Source: an uncultured Clostridia bacterium
GTDB taxonomy: Bacteria; Bacillota; Clostridia; Christensenellales; Borkfalkiaceae
Reading direction: 5' to 3'
DNA: 61,560 nucleotides
NCBI GenBank assembly: GCA_944372575.1
Contig: CALVZS010000012.1
Span: forward strand, 1-61,560
In this document: one piece after another, positions 45,966 through 54,826 of the stretch
Numbering within the stretch: the first letter of the stretch is position 1
How the letters are laid out: each line of letters opens with the position of its first letter
Notes under the pieces: generated by a model
What the model was told of the DNA's origin: nothing
Database searches by the model: none
The model's input: only the letters and a program-made list of their open reading frames with translations
Program-made: the position numbers and the translations under genes

Positions 45966-46995
45966 CAAGCGTTTGAATCTGCTCTCCGTCTGGGCGGCCG
46001 TCTCTGCCGTCCTCATCCTTGCGGGGATCGTCCTCATGGCGGTGCTCGGCTTCAATACGTCGCTCGACCGTCCCGAAGGGAAGATCTTTGACGTTCACTA
46101 CAACGTCGTCGTCGACCTGAGCGAGGAGAGCAGAAGTTCTTTGGAAACCTACTGCGAGGACGCCTTTGCCGATGCGGGCATCGCCTATACCGATGTCGTG
46201 ACGCTGGAGGGGCAGAGCGATCCCGTTTCGCCCGACCAGGGCGCATTTACCGCGACGGGCAATGACTTTGTGCTGCGCTATACCTTCGCCGCAGACGTCT
46301 CCGATGAGGCGCTCGCCGCTGCAAAGACTGCCGTGGAGGCATCCATTGCAGGGGATGAGGCGTTCCTCCTGCCCGCCGAGACATATGTCTCCTATGACAC
46401 GTTTACGCTGCAGGCCATGAACGAGTCCATGTGGCGGGGCGCGGTCGCCGTGGCGGTCGCCGCCATCGTCGCGCTCATCTACGTTGCCGTCCGCTTCGGG
46501 ATCGGCAGCGCGCTCACGGGGCTTGTCGCCTGCGTCAACGATGCGTTCCTCACGCTCGCCGTGTTCGCCATCGCGCGCATTCCCGTGTATGCCTTTGCAC
46601 CCATGCTGTATGCCGCCGTTGCCGCCGTGCTGTCGGCGATCTTCTGGCTCATCCGCTGCATGAAGCTGCGCGATGACGCCAAGGAGCCATCCGCCGGCAC
46701 CTTCTCCGCAGAGGAGAGCGTTGCAAACGCTGTCAGGGCGACGGACAAAATCGTCTGGGCGGTCGCGGGCATCCTGCTGGCGCTCCTTGCCGTGTGTGCG
46801 CTCTGCACCGTGATGACGGGGGCCGCCGCCGTGTTCGCGGGGGCGCTCGTTCCCGTTGCGGCTGCGCTGTATTCCTCCATGCTGCTTGCGCCCGCGCTGC
46901 ACGTCAAAGTCAAGGCTCGCTTTGACGCCATGAAGCGCAGGCACGCGCGCTATGAGGGCAAGAAGAAGAGCGTAAAGGCGAATCAGGAAAACTGA
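45958..46995 (+). CDS. secF: Divergent protein-export subunit SecF
   Basis: A 345-residue partner of SecD, overlapping it by 8 bp. It has an N-terminal helix, an extracytoplasmic domain and five C-terminal helices; the segment RFGIGSALTGLVACVNDAFLTL matches the SecF RF-x-x-x-A-x-A-x-x-H-D region. The NDTVVIFDR motif of ordinary SecF is not recognisable; the place reads FWLIRCMKLRDD. A charged Lys/Arg tail ends the protein. Identification rests on topology, the partial motif and pairing. Confidence 0.75.
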   Translation: MSNKRLNLLSVWAAVSAVLILAGIVLMAVLGFNTSLDRPEGKIFDVHYNVVVDLSEESRSSLETYCEDAFADAGIAYTDVVTLEGQSDPVSPDQGAFTATGNDFVLRYTFAADVSDEALAAAKTAVEASIAGDEAFLLPAETYVSYDTFTLQAMNESMWRGAVAVAVAAIVALIYVAVRFGIGSALTGLVACVNDAFLTLAVFAIARIPVYAFAPMLYAAVAAVLSAIFWLIRCMKLRDDAKEPSAGTFSAEESVANAVRATDKIVWAVAGILLALLAVCALCTVMTGAAAVFAGALVPVAAALYSSMLLAPALHVKVKARFDAMKRRHARYEGKKKSVKANQEN

Positions 46996-47009
46996 ATTGA
47001 TTCTCTTAA

Positions 47010-47043
47010 TGGGCGGCGGGAAAAGTTCCCGCCGCCCATTTTT
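47010..47043 (+). terminator. Terminator of secD-secF
   Basis: A perfect 13-bp stem (47010-47022 with 47026-47038) with an AAG loop, followed by TTTTT. Confidence 0.9.
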
Positions 47044-47073
47044 CTGTTTTTGCGCGTAGGTACGCAATATTTT

Positions 47074-47103
47074 TTGCACAAATGCGTTCGGTTGTGGTAT
47101 AAT
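47074..47103 (+). promoter_or_regulatory. Promoter of the recJ-relA-hemZ operon
   Basis: TTGCAC (47074-47079), 18 bp and perfect TATAAT (47098-47103), 36 bp before recJ. Confidence 0.75.
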
Positions 47104-47139
47104 AGAGAAAAATACTCTGTAAAACATGACAAACCGACC

Positions 47140-49437
47140 ATGAAGAAACTTGTGCATGAATTTGATCTCACCCCCGCGCAGGAAGGAGCGGTGAAGGCGT
47201 GCGCCGCACAGCTGGACATCACGCTGACGACGGCGCGCATCCTGTATGCGCGCGGCATGGTCACGGCGGAGGCGATGCGCGCCTTTCTGCACCCGAGCCG
47301 CCGGCACTTTCTCTCGCCCTATCTCATGAAGGGCATGAAGGAGGCGGTGGCGCTCCTGACGCAAGCAAGGGAGGAGGGGTGGCGCGTCGCTCTGTTCGGC
47401 GACTACGATGCGGACGGCATCGGCGCGCTCGCGATCCTTTCGCGCGCCCTCAAAAAGTTCGGGATCGAGCCCTATCTCTACGTTCCCGAGCGCAGCGAGG
47501 GCTACGGCATGAGCATCGCCGCGCTCGATAAGATCTTCGATGAATTTCTGCCCGATCTCATCGTCACGGTGGACTGCGGCATCTCCAACGCCGCCGAGGT
47601 CGCCTACGCGCAGGAGCAGGGGGCATACGTCATTGTCACCGACCACCACGAGCTGCCTGACGTGCTGCCCGACTGCATCACCGTCAACCCCAAGTTTGCG
47701 GACGACTATCCCTACGACAATCTCTGCGGCGCGGGCGTCGCATTCAAGCTTGCCGCGGCGCTGCTCGGGGAGGAGGCGGAGGAGCTCATCGATTTCGCGG
47801 CTCTCTCGACGGTGGCGGACAGCGTGCCGCTTCTGGGGGAGAACCGTGACATTGTGGCGGAGGGGCTCGGCCGCATCCGGGAGCATCCCCGCCCCGCTTT
47901 CACCGCCCTGCTCGGCAAGACGAATGAGGTGACGGCACAGACGCTCGCCTTTACCGTGGCTCCGCGCATCAATGCAGCGGGCAGGATGGGGGACGCGCAC
48001 GCCGCGCTCGAGCTGTTTACGACGGAGATCCCCGAGGCGATCGCTCCGCTTGCAGAAAAGCTCAGCCTCTACAATACCGAGCGCCAGCACGCCTGCGACG
48101 AACTGTACGCCCAGGCGGTCGCGCAGATCCGCGCGGCGGGCGCCTTTGATCCTGTCGTCATGCTTGCCGCCAAGGACTGGAACGCGGGATTCGTGGGCAT
48201 CGTGGCGGCGCGCATCGCCGAGGAGTTTTCCCGCCCCGCGCTCCTCTTCGTGCAGCGCGGCGAGATGCTGCGCGGCAGCGCCCGGAGCGTGGAGGGGGTG
48301 AATATCTTCGAGGCGCTCAAGGCTTGTTCGGAGTATATCGAGGAATTCGGCGGGCATTCGCAGGCGGCGGGGGTCAACGTCCGTGCCGACAGGTTTGACG
48401 ATCTGAAGCGCGCGCTCGGGCAGTATATCGCCTCGCACTATACGCGCGACGATCTCGCCGCGAAGCTGTACGTCGTCGGAGAGGGGGAAGATCACAGGCG
48501 CGTCGCGCACGAGCTTGCCATGCTCGAGCCGTTCGGGATCGGCAACCGCCGCCCGCTCTTTACGATGGACGTCTCCGGCGTGGATGCCTCGCCCGTCAAG
48601 CCGCTCTCACCCCACCTGTCCATGCATACGGGCGGACTCGATCTCATGTACTTCGGCGGGGCGAAGGATGCGAAATTTCTGCGCAGCGATCTCAAAAAGA
48701 CGCTCGTCTACGAGTATAATCTGTCCGTTTTCCGCGGAAAAGAATACCTGAAGGGATTTGTACGCGCCGTGCTGCCGGCGGGCGGCGGGAGCGCGGCGCC
48801 CGAGATCTTTGAAAACACGCTGCTTTCCCTGCGCGGAACGCCCGTTTCGGCGGACGCGGGTACGGCGGAGCTGGATATGTTCCTCGCCAAGGCGCGCGCC
48901 GCCTGCCCGTACGGTCTGTGCGCCGTGTGCTACGACGTCGCCTCGCTCTCCGCATTTCCCTCCCTTGCGGGCCTTCCCGCCGACGTGTTCCGCTTCTCCT
49001 CCGGGAACTGCGAGAACGTGGTGCTCATCGCGCCCGATCCGGGGTGCGACCTCTCGGGCTACCGCGACGTCGTGTTTCTGGAAAATCCTCCGGCGCTCGC
49101 TCTCCGCACGGGCGGGGCGAAAGTGCGCGTCAACGCGGATCTGAGCGCCAAGGCGCCGCTGCGCGCACTCTCCGTTCGGCGGGAGGAACTGCTCGCCGTC
49201 TTTCAGGCGATGCGCACGCAGGCGGATCGCGTGTCGGGGGAGAGTTATGCGCAGGCGGCGGCCTCCTGCGACGCCCTCGGCTTTTCCGTGCAGGAGTTCA
49301 TCTTTGCGCTCGCCGTGTTCGCGGAACTCGGCCTTGTGACGCTCTCGGACGGGCGGCTGCGCGTCGTCCGCGGAAAAAAGACGGAGCTCTCCGCCTCGCC
49401 CCTCTACCGGGCGGTGGAGAAGCTCAAGGAGGAATGA
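47140..49437 (+). CDS. recJ: Single-stranded-DNA-specific exonuclease RecJ
   Basis: A 765-residue DHH-family 5'-3' exonuclease used in recombination and repair. Catalytic motifs are LFGDYDADGIGALAIL, TVDCGISNA, VTDHHELPD (the DHH) and STVADSVPL. The DHHA1 substrate motif reads FGGHSQAAG. An OB domain and a long C-terminal region of low similarity follow. ATG 47140 has no strong ribosome site. The stop overlaps the AAGGAGG-led start of the next gene. Confidence 0.93.
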   Translation: MKKLVHEFDLTPAQEGAVKACAAQLDITLTTARILYARGMVTAEAMRAFLHPSRRHFLSPYLMKGMKEAVALLTQAREEGWRVALFGDYDADGIGALAILSRALKKFGIEPYLYVPERSEGYGMSIAALDKIFDEFLPDLIVTVDCGISNAAEVAYAQEQGAYVIVTDHHELPDVLPDCITVNPKFADDYPYDNLCGAGVAFKLAAALLGEEAEELIDFAALSTVADSVPLLGENRDIVAEGLGRIREHPRPAFTALLGKTNEVTAQTLAFTVAPRINAAGRMGDAHAALELFTTEIPEAIAPLAEKLSLYNTERQHACDELYAQAVAQIRAAGAFDPVVMLAAKDWNAGFVGIVAARIAEEFSRPALLFVQRGEMLRGSARSVEGVNIFEALKACSEYIEEFGGHSQAAGVNVRADRFDDLKRALGQYIASHYTRDDLAAKLYVVGEGEDHRRVAHELAMLEPFGIGNRRPLFTMDVSGVDASPVKPLSPHLSMHTGGLDLMYFGGAKDAKFLRSDLKKTLVYEYNLSVFRGKEYLKGFVRAVLPAGGGSAAPEIFENTLLSLRGTPVSADAGTAELDMFLAKARAACPYGLCAVCYDVASLSAFPSLAGLPADVFRFSSGNCENVVLIAPDPGCDLSGYRDVVFLENPPALALRTGGAKVRVNADLSAKAPLRALSVRREELLAVFQAMRTQADRVSGESYAQAAASCDALGFSVQEFIFALAVFAELGLVTLSDGRLRVVRGKKTELSASPLYRAVEKLKEE

Positions 49438-49439
49438 AG

Positions 49440-51569
49440 ATGGAATCCATCCTCATGAAGATCTATGAATTCTATGCGGGGGACGAGCGGGACATGCTCC
49501 TGCACGCCTACGATTTCGCGCGCGAGGCGCACCGCAACCAGAAGCGTGCCTCGGGCGAGCCCTATTTTATCCACCCGTGCGCCGTGGCGGAGATCCTCAT
49601 CGATCTCGGGCTGGATGCCGAGACCATTGCGGCGGCGCTGCTGCACGACGTCATCGAGGACACCCCCGTCACGGAGGAGGACGTGCGCCGCGAGTTCGGC
49701 GACAACGTCCTGTCCCTCGTCTCGGGCGTCACCAAACTGGACAAGATCGTCTTCAAGTCGCAGGAAGAGGAGGAGGCGGAGAACTTCCGCAAGATCTTCA
49801 TCGCGATGGCGAAGGACATCCGCGTCATCATCATCAAGCTCGCCGACCGCCTGCACAATATGCGCTCGCTCAACTTCCTCTCCAAGGAGCGGCAGCAGAA
49901 GATGGCGCGCGAGACGCTGGACATCTACGCGCCCATCGCGGGCAGGCTGGGTATTTCGCAGGTCAAGTGCGAGCTTGAAGATCTCTGCCTCAAATACCTC
50001 GATCCCGCCGCGTTCGAGTATCTCGTCGAAAATATCCACCAGAAACTCGAGGAGCGCAACCGCTTCGTCGATTTCGTCGTCGAGGAGATCAACGGCATCC
50101 TGGAGGAGAGCCATATCCACGGCGAGGTGTTCGGGCGGCCCAAGCACTTCTATTCCATCTATAAAAAGATGAAGGACAAGCACAAGTCCCTCGATCAGAT
50201 CTACGATCTCACCGCCGTGCGCGTCATCGTGGGGACGGTGGACGAGTGCTACGAGGTGTTCGGCAAGATCCACAAGAAGTGGAAGCCGGTGCCGGGGCGC
50301 ATCAAGGACTACATCGCCACCCCCAAGCCCAACCTCTATCAGTCGCTGCACACCACCGTGGTCACCAACTTCGGGCAGCCCTTCGAGATCCAGATCCGCA
50401 CGGAGGAGATGCACCGCACGGCGGAGTACGGTATCGCGGCGCACTGGAAGTACAAGGAGAACCGCGAGGAGGAGACCTCGCTCGACGCGCGCATCGCCTG
50501 GATCCGCGAGGTCATGGAGCTGCAGGGCGGGCTGAAGGACTCCAAGGAGTTCATGGAGACGGTCAAGGGGGAGCTGTACTCCACCGAGCTTCTGGTGTTC
50601 ACGCCGCAGAGCAAGGTCATCTCCCTGCCCGCGGGCGCCACGCCCGTCGATTTCGCCTACGCCATCCACTCGGAGGTGGGCAACCGCTGCACGGGAGCCA
50701 AAGTCAATGGCAAGATCGTTCCCCTGAATACCAAACTGGAGACGGGCGACGTGGTGGAGATCATCACCTCCCCGAACAGCAAGGGGCCTTCGCGCGACTG
50801 GCTCAAATTCATCAAGTCCTCCTCGGCGCGCGCCAAGATCAAGTCCTTCTATAAGAAGGAGATGAAGGAGGAGAATATCCGCCTGGGCAAGAGTATGCTG
50901 GAGGAGGCAGCCAAGCGCAAGGGGATGTCTCTTGCCGAACTCGTCACGCCCGAGAGCTTCAAGAAGGTGTCCGAAAAGCTCTCCTTCGATATGCCGGACG
51001 AGATGTACTCCGCCATCGGCTACGGCGCGGTGACGGTCAACCAGGTCATCTTCAAACTGCTCGACTACTTCCGCAAAGAGGCGCCCGCGCCCATCATCCC
51101 GCAGCCCTTCAAGGCAAAGAACGCCAAGGGCAGCGTCACCATCAACGGCATGACGGGGATGCTCGTCTCCTTTGCCGGCTGCTGTTCTCCCGTCCCGGGG
51201 GACGACATCGTGGGATTTGTCACGCGCGGCAGGGGGATCGTCGTCCACCGCAAGGACTGCCCCAACATGAAAAACATCGACCCCGCCCGGCTGCAGACCG
51301 CCGAGTGGGTGGTCAAGGAGGGAGAGGCGCGCTTCAAGGCGGCCATCGTCGTCATGGCGGAGGATCAGGGCGCGGCGCTTGCGGCGATCTCCGGCTCGGT
51401 CGCCGAGATGAAACTGGAGATCACCTCCATCAACGGCAGATATGACAAGAACGGCTCGGCGATCGTCGACGTCACCGTCAGCCTTCTGAGCCGGCAGGAC
51501 GTGGAAGTGCTCATCGGCAAGATCCGCTCCCACGCCAAGATCCTGGACGTACATCGTATGGCAAACTGA
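49440..51569 (+). CDS. relA: Bifunctional (p)ppGpp synthetase/hydrolase
   Basis: A 709-residue Rel protein controlling the stringent response. The HD hydrolase domain is intact (GEPYFIHPCAVAEIL, AALLHDVIEDTPV), as is the synthetase domain (GRPKHFYSIYKKMK, DLTAVRVIV, IKDYIATPKPNLYQSLHT). TGS (VFTPQSKVISLPAGATPVDF), zinc-finger/RIS (GCCSPVPGDDIVGFVTRGRGI) and ACT domains follow. Both active sites look functional. ATG 49440 is chosen for its 7-bp spacing to AGGAGG; ATG 49434 is too close. Confidence 0.95.
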   Translation: MESILMKIYEFYAGDERDMLLHAYDFAREAHRNQKRASGEPYFIHPCAVAEILIDLGLDAETIAAALLHDVIEDTPVTEEDVRREFGDNVLSLVSGVTKLDKIVFKSQEEEEAENFRKIFIAMAKDIRVIIIKLADRLHNMRSLNFLSKERQQKMARETLDIYAPIAGRLGISQVKCELEDLCLKYLDPAAFEYLVENIHQKLEERNRFVDFVVEEINGILEESHIHGEVFGRPKHFYSIYKKMKDKHKSLDQIYDLTAVRVIVGTVDECYEVFGKIHKKWKPVPGRIKDYIATPKPNLYQSLHTTVVTNFGQPFEIQIRTEEMHRTAEYGIAAHWKYKENREEETSLDARIAWIREVMELQGGLKDSKEFMETVKGELYSTELLVFTPQSKVISLPAGATPVDFAYAIHSEVGNRCTGAKVNGKIVPLNTKLETGDVVEIITSPNSKGPSRDWLKFIKSSSARAKIKSFYKKEMKEENIRLGKSMLEEAAKRKGMSLAELVTPESFKKVSEKLSFDMPDEMYSAIGYGAVTVNQVIFKLLDYFRKEAPAPIIPQPFKAKNAKGSVTINGMTGMLVSFAGCCSPVPGDDIVGFVTRGRGIVVHRKDCPNMKNIDPARLQTAEWVVKEGEARFKAAIVVMAEDQGAALAAISGSVAEMKLEITSINGRYDKNGSAIVDVTVSLLSRQDVEVLIGKIRSHAKILDVHRMAN

Positions 51570-51570
51570 C

Positions 51571-52176
51571 ATGGAAGTCTGTAAAATATATCCGCACGGG
51601 TTTGCGGCAAACAGCTATCTTCTGACGCAGGACGGCGTACATGCCGTCGCCGTCGATCCCGCCCAGCCGCGCATCGCTTCCGAGGCGCAAGCGCGGGGGC
51701 TGTGCGTGACGCACGTCCTCCTGACGCACGGCCACTTCGACCATATCGGCGGCTGTGCCGCGCTGCAGGCGGCGGGCGCAAAGGTGGGGTGTCTTGAGGC
51801 GGAGCGCCCGCTCGTCCTCGGCCCCGGGAACGCGGCGCAGCTCTTCGGGGCCCGCGTTGCACCCTTTCGCATCGACTTCACCTTCCGCGGCGGGGAGGAA
51901 CTCCTCCTCGACGGGATGCGCATCGGCGTCATTGCCGCGCCGGGACACACGGCGGGCGGCGCGTGCTTTGCGGCGGAGGGGTATCTCTTTACGGGGGACA
52001 CCCTGTTCGCGGGCGACGTGGGCAGGACGGATCTGCCCACGGGCAGCGGCGCGCAGCTGGAGGAGAGCGTGAGAAGGCTGTACGCCCTGCCCGGGGACTA
52101 CCATGTCTGCCCGGGACACGGGGAGGACACGACGCTTGAGTATGAGCGCCGCAACAACGGGTGGATCCGATGCTGA
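51571..52176 (+). CDS. Metallo-beta-lactamase-fold hydrolase (glyoxalase II-like)
   Basis: A 201-residue MBL-fold protein with the metal motif LTHGHFDHIGG, the second His in PGHTAGG, the bridging Asp in FTGDTLF and the last His in CPGHGEDT. This is the short hydrolase commonly found after relA in Firmicutes. It is probably a thioester or glyoxalase II-like hydrolase; the substrate is not known. It starts 1 bp after the relA stop and overlaps hemZ. Confidence 0.88.
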   Translation: MEVCKIYPHGFAANSYLLTQDGVHAVAVDPAQPRIASEAQARGLCVTHVLLTHGHFDHIGGCAALQAAGAKVGCLEAERPLVLGPGNAAQLFGARVAPFRIDFTFRGGEELLLDGMRIGVIAAPGHTAGGACFAAEGYLFTGDTLFAGDVGRTDLPTGSGAQLEESVRRLYALPGDYHVCPGHGEDTTLEYERRNNGWIRC

Positions 52177-53552
52177 CGTGCAATCAAAGTTTTCTCGTCC
52201 CCGAACTCATGGACGTGGTGCGCCTGTTCGATGGCGCGCAGGATCTCCCCATCGACGTGCGGTCGGAGGAGAGGGGAGATATGTTCTGCAATGCCGTCAC
52301 CGTCGGCGGGAAAACGTGTTCGTTTTCGGATGCGGGCGAGGAGGACGCGGTCGCGCTGCGCCGCCGGAGCCTGTGCAAGCGGTACGCAAAGCTCGCACTC
52401 TACCGGGCGCTCTCCGACGTGACGGGGGTGCATTTGCCGTGGGGCGCGCTGACGGGCATCCGGCCCACCCGCCTTGCCTATCAGGAACTGGAGGCGGGGC
52501 GGCCCTTTGAGCCGCTCTTTGCGCAGATGGACGTCGCACCCGACAACATCGAACTCGTCCGCCGCGTCCTTGCGGCGCAGCGGGGCATCCTTGCGCGGGG
52601 GGAGGGCAACTGCGACCTGTTCGTGTCTCTGCCCTTCTGCCCGACCAAGTGCGAATACTGCTCCTTCATCACGGCGCCCATCGCGGCGACCAGAAAGTAT
52701 CTGCCCGACTACCTCGCCGCCCTCGGGCGCGAACTCGGCGCGGCAGAGGGGCTGATCGGCAACCTGCGCGCCGTCTATATCGGCGGCGGCACGCCCTTCG
52801 CGCCGGAGGCGGGGGAGCTGGCGCAGGTGCTGCGCGCCGTCGCGCCCCTGCGCACCAACGGGTGCGAATACACCGTCGAGGCGGGCCGTCCCGATACCTT
52901 CACCCGCGAAAAGCTGGAGGTGTGCAGGGAGTTCGGCGTGACGCGCATCTGCATCAACGCGCAGAGCTTTTCGGACGAGACGCTCGCGCGCATCGGCAGA
53001 AAGCACACCGCGCAGGCGGTGCGCGATGCATTCGCGCTCGCCGCGCCCTATGACTTTCTGATCAACTGCGACCTCATCGCGGGGCTGACGGGGGAGACGC
53101 TTGAGGAGTTCTGTGCGAGCGTGGACGAGGCGATCGCCCTCGCGCCCGCGAACATCACCGTGCATACGCTGTGCCTCAAAAAGGGCGCCCGCCTCAAGGA
53201 GGAGACGCAGCGCCTGGGCGAGGGACGCCTTTCCGAGATGATCGCCTACTCGCGCGCCGCGCTCACGGCGGCGGGGTACGAGCCGTACTATCTCTACCGG
53301 CAGAAGTACATGGCGGGCGCGCACGAGAACGTCGGCTGGGCAAAGCCGGGAACGGCGTGCCTGTACAACGTGGACGTCATGGAGGAGACGTGCGACAACC
53401 TCGCCGTGGGCGCGAACGCCGTATCCAAAAAGCTGTTTGCGGGCGGGAAGCGCATCGAGCGCCACGGCAGTCCCAAGGACATTCCCACCTATCTTGCAAA
53501 AGTCGGGCAGCTCATATTAGAGCGGGAAAGGCTGTTCCTTGCAAAAGAATAA
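52170..53552 (+). CDS. hemZ: HemZ-type radical-SAM protein (coproporphyrinogen dehydrogenase-like)
   Basis: A 460-residue member of the HemN/HemZ radical-SAM family. The cluster motif is LPFCPTKCEYCSF (Cys157, 161, 164), followed by VYIGGGTPFAPEA and the TVEAGRPDTF segment that sets HemZ apart from HemN. A roughly 150-residue N-terminal domain is typical of HemZ. Its reaction is uncertain; an oxygen-independent coproporphyrinogen role is assigned by name only. ATG 52170 lies inside the MBL gene; GTG 52161 is possible. Confidence 0.88.
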   Translation: MLTCNQSFLVPELMDVVRLFDGAQDLPIDVRSEERGDMFCNAVTVGGKTCSFSDAGEEDAVALRRRSLCKRYAKLALYRALSDVTGVHLPWGALTGIRPTRLAYQELEAGRPFEPLFAQMDVAPDNIELVRRVLAAQRGILARGEGNCDLFVSLPFCPTKCEYCSFITAPIAATRKYLPDYLAALGRELGAAEGLIGNLRAVYIGGGTPFAPEAGELAQVLRAVAPLRTNGCEYTVEAGRPDTFTREKLEVCREFGVTRICINAQSFSDETLARIGRKHTAQAVRDAFALAAPYDFLINCDLIAGLTGETLEEFCASVDEAIALAPANITVHTLCLKKGARLKEETQRLGEGRLSEMIAYSRAALTAAGYEPYYLYRQKYMAGAHENVGWAKPGTACLYNVDVMEETCDNLAVGANAVSKKLFAGGKRIERHGSPKDIPTYLAKVGQLILERERLFLAKE

Positions 53553-53652
53553 GCGACGCCGCCTCCGCGCAGGAATGCGCTGTTTTCGCGGGGAATCAAA
53601 TGGAACCATAAGAGCAATTCGCCGTTTTTAAGTATAGGAGGAAGTTAATTAT

Positions 53653-54054
53653 ATGGGCCTATTTGATTTTTTAAAGAAAAAGAGAGTTCAACTGACGGAA
53701 AAAGAACGAAAATGGAATAAAATGTGGGAACTATGGGCGGCAGAGCACGCGCATTCGCCATATGCAGAACTTATGACGTATCAGAGCGAAATCAATAACG
53801 GCGGACATTTTCAATATTTCGACAACGTGTCAAATACAAGCGATCTGCAAAAAGAGATGTTGTCATTGCAAACGATTTTGCCGCCACAACTCAGCGAAAC
53901 GCTTAAAAAAGCTTATGAGGCATACTTGGCTCTTGAAGAAAATGAAGATGAAAACGCGGAAGAGATTTTAAAGCAGTGCGATCACACGTTTTATGAACAT
54001 GAAGAAGAAGTGAATCGTATATTGGAAGCGTACGCCGCTGAAATCGAACTGTGA
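53653..54054 (+). CDS. DMP19/DUF4375-like protein
   Basis: A 133-residue acidic protein with the segment YQSEINNGGHFQYFDNVSN, resembling the NNGG motif of DMP19/DUF4375 proteins. An AGGAGG site precedes the ATG. Its base composition is clearly A/T-rich compared with hemZ before it, which suggests transfer. DMP19 folds are linked to DNA mimicry or immunity roles in a few cases, but no partner toxin is next to it. A 45-nt palindrome follows at 54091. Confidence 0.6.
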   Translation: MGLFDFLKKKRVQLTEKERKWNKMWELWAAEHAHSPYAELMTYQSEINNGGHFQYFDNVSNTSDLQKEMLSLQTILPPQLSETLKKAYEAYLALEENEDENAEEILKQCDHTFYEHEEEVNRILEAYAAEIEL

Positions 54055-54090
54055 GTTGTGCGGACGAATGTATTCAAAATACAGCGCGCG

Positions 54091-54135
54091 ATAACAGAAA
54101 GGACGAACGAAAGCTTCGTTCGTCCTTTCTGTTAT
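54091..54135. repeat. 45-nt near-perfect palindrome with 21-bp arms
   Basis: Arms at 54091-54111 and 54115-54135 pair perfectly around a 3-nt AGC loop. No T run follows. It can end transcription of the DMP19-like gene and of the convergent zinc-ribbon gene, or be a dispersed repeat. Confidence 0.85.
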
Positions 54136-54190
54136 CTGGATCTCTGTGAGAAGAGCGGTCAACGTACGGGTATGCGTACATTGGGCGCCC

Positions 54191-54688
54191 TTATTTTTTG
54201 GGGCGGACGGGCGTGCCGCAATAGGGGCAGAACGCGCTCTCCCGCGTGTAGGAAAAGCGCGCGCCGCACGCGGGGCATTGTGCGCTCAGAACTTCCTTGC
54301 CGAGGGGCGTGTTTTCGTTGAGCAGGAGGGTGTCCCCCTCGCGCCGCAGCCCCGTCAGATACTGTCTGCGGAAGCAGGTGTCCAGCAGGGCGCGCACCTC
54401 CTTTTCGGACATGGAGAGCTGCGCGGCGATCTCGCTTACGGTGTACAGGTGTTCCTGCGTGACGGCGCTCACGACGCGCGTGAGCGCGCGGGCAGGAAGA
54501 TAGGACGTCGTCCAGCCGATGGGCGTGCCGTAGAACCCGACGGCGAGCAGCGCGATGCCCGTTCCCCACAGGCCGGGCTGCCCCACGGCGAGCCCGATGC
54601 CCAGGAGCGCTCCCCCGAGGGGGAGACAGAGCGTGAGCAGGATACAGAGGATGAGGCGCTTCTTCAGCGCGCGGCGTGCAGCTTGCAT
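54191..54688 (-). CDS. Membrane protein with C-terminal zinc ribbon
   Basis: A 165-residue protein with two N-terminal membrane helices (LILCILLTLCLPLGGALLGI, GLWGTGIALLAVGFYGTPIG), a winged-helix-like middle (TVSEIAAQLSMSEKEVRALL) and a zinc ribbon (CPACGARFSYTRESAFCPYC). I know no named family. ATG 54688 has a GGAGG site. A perfect promoter lies at 54717-54745. It diverges from another small membrane protein. Confidence 0.7.
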   Translation of the reverse strand: MQAARRALKKRLILCILLTLCLPLGGALLGIGLAVGQPGLWGTGIALLAVGFYGTPIGWTTSYLPARALTRVVSAVTQEHLYTVSEIAAQLSMSEKEVRALLDTCFRRQYLTGLRREGDTLLLNENTPLGKEVLSAQCPACGARFSYTRESAFCPYCGTPVRPKK

Positions 54689-54716
54689 CGTTTCCTCCCG
54701 ATATTGTTCTGTCCCG

Positions 54717-54745
54717 ATTATAGCGCGTCTGCGGGGATTTGTCAA
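54717..54745 (-). promoter_or_regulatory. Consensus promoter of the zinc-ribbon gene
   Basis: On the minus strand TTGACA (54745-54740), 17 bp and TATAAT (54722-54717), both perfect. Confidence 0.85.
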
Positions 54746-54764
54746 CCCGATTTTTTTGCGGGAC

Positions 54765-54793
54765 TTGACAGGCGGGGGCATTCGTGATATAGT
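54765..54793 (+). promoter_or_regulatory. Promoter of the small membrane protein
   Basis: TTGACA (54765-54770), 17 bp and TATAGT (54788-54793), 33 bp before the ATG at 54827. Confidence 0.8.
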
Positions 54794-54826
54794 ATAAGCG
54801 AAAATATGTCCTTTCGGAGGGCAACT

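Noticed and set aside
45937..51572. Long minus-strand frames opposite secF, recJ and relA
   Set aside because: Each lies wholly opposite a gene with intact catalytic motifs, and the translated text is Arg/His/Asp-rich without domain patterns.
54058..54321. Short frames running through the palindrome at 54091 on both strands
   Set aside because: The similar peptides on the two strands come only from the inverted repeat, and neither has a ribosome site.
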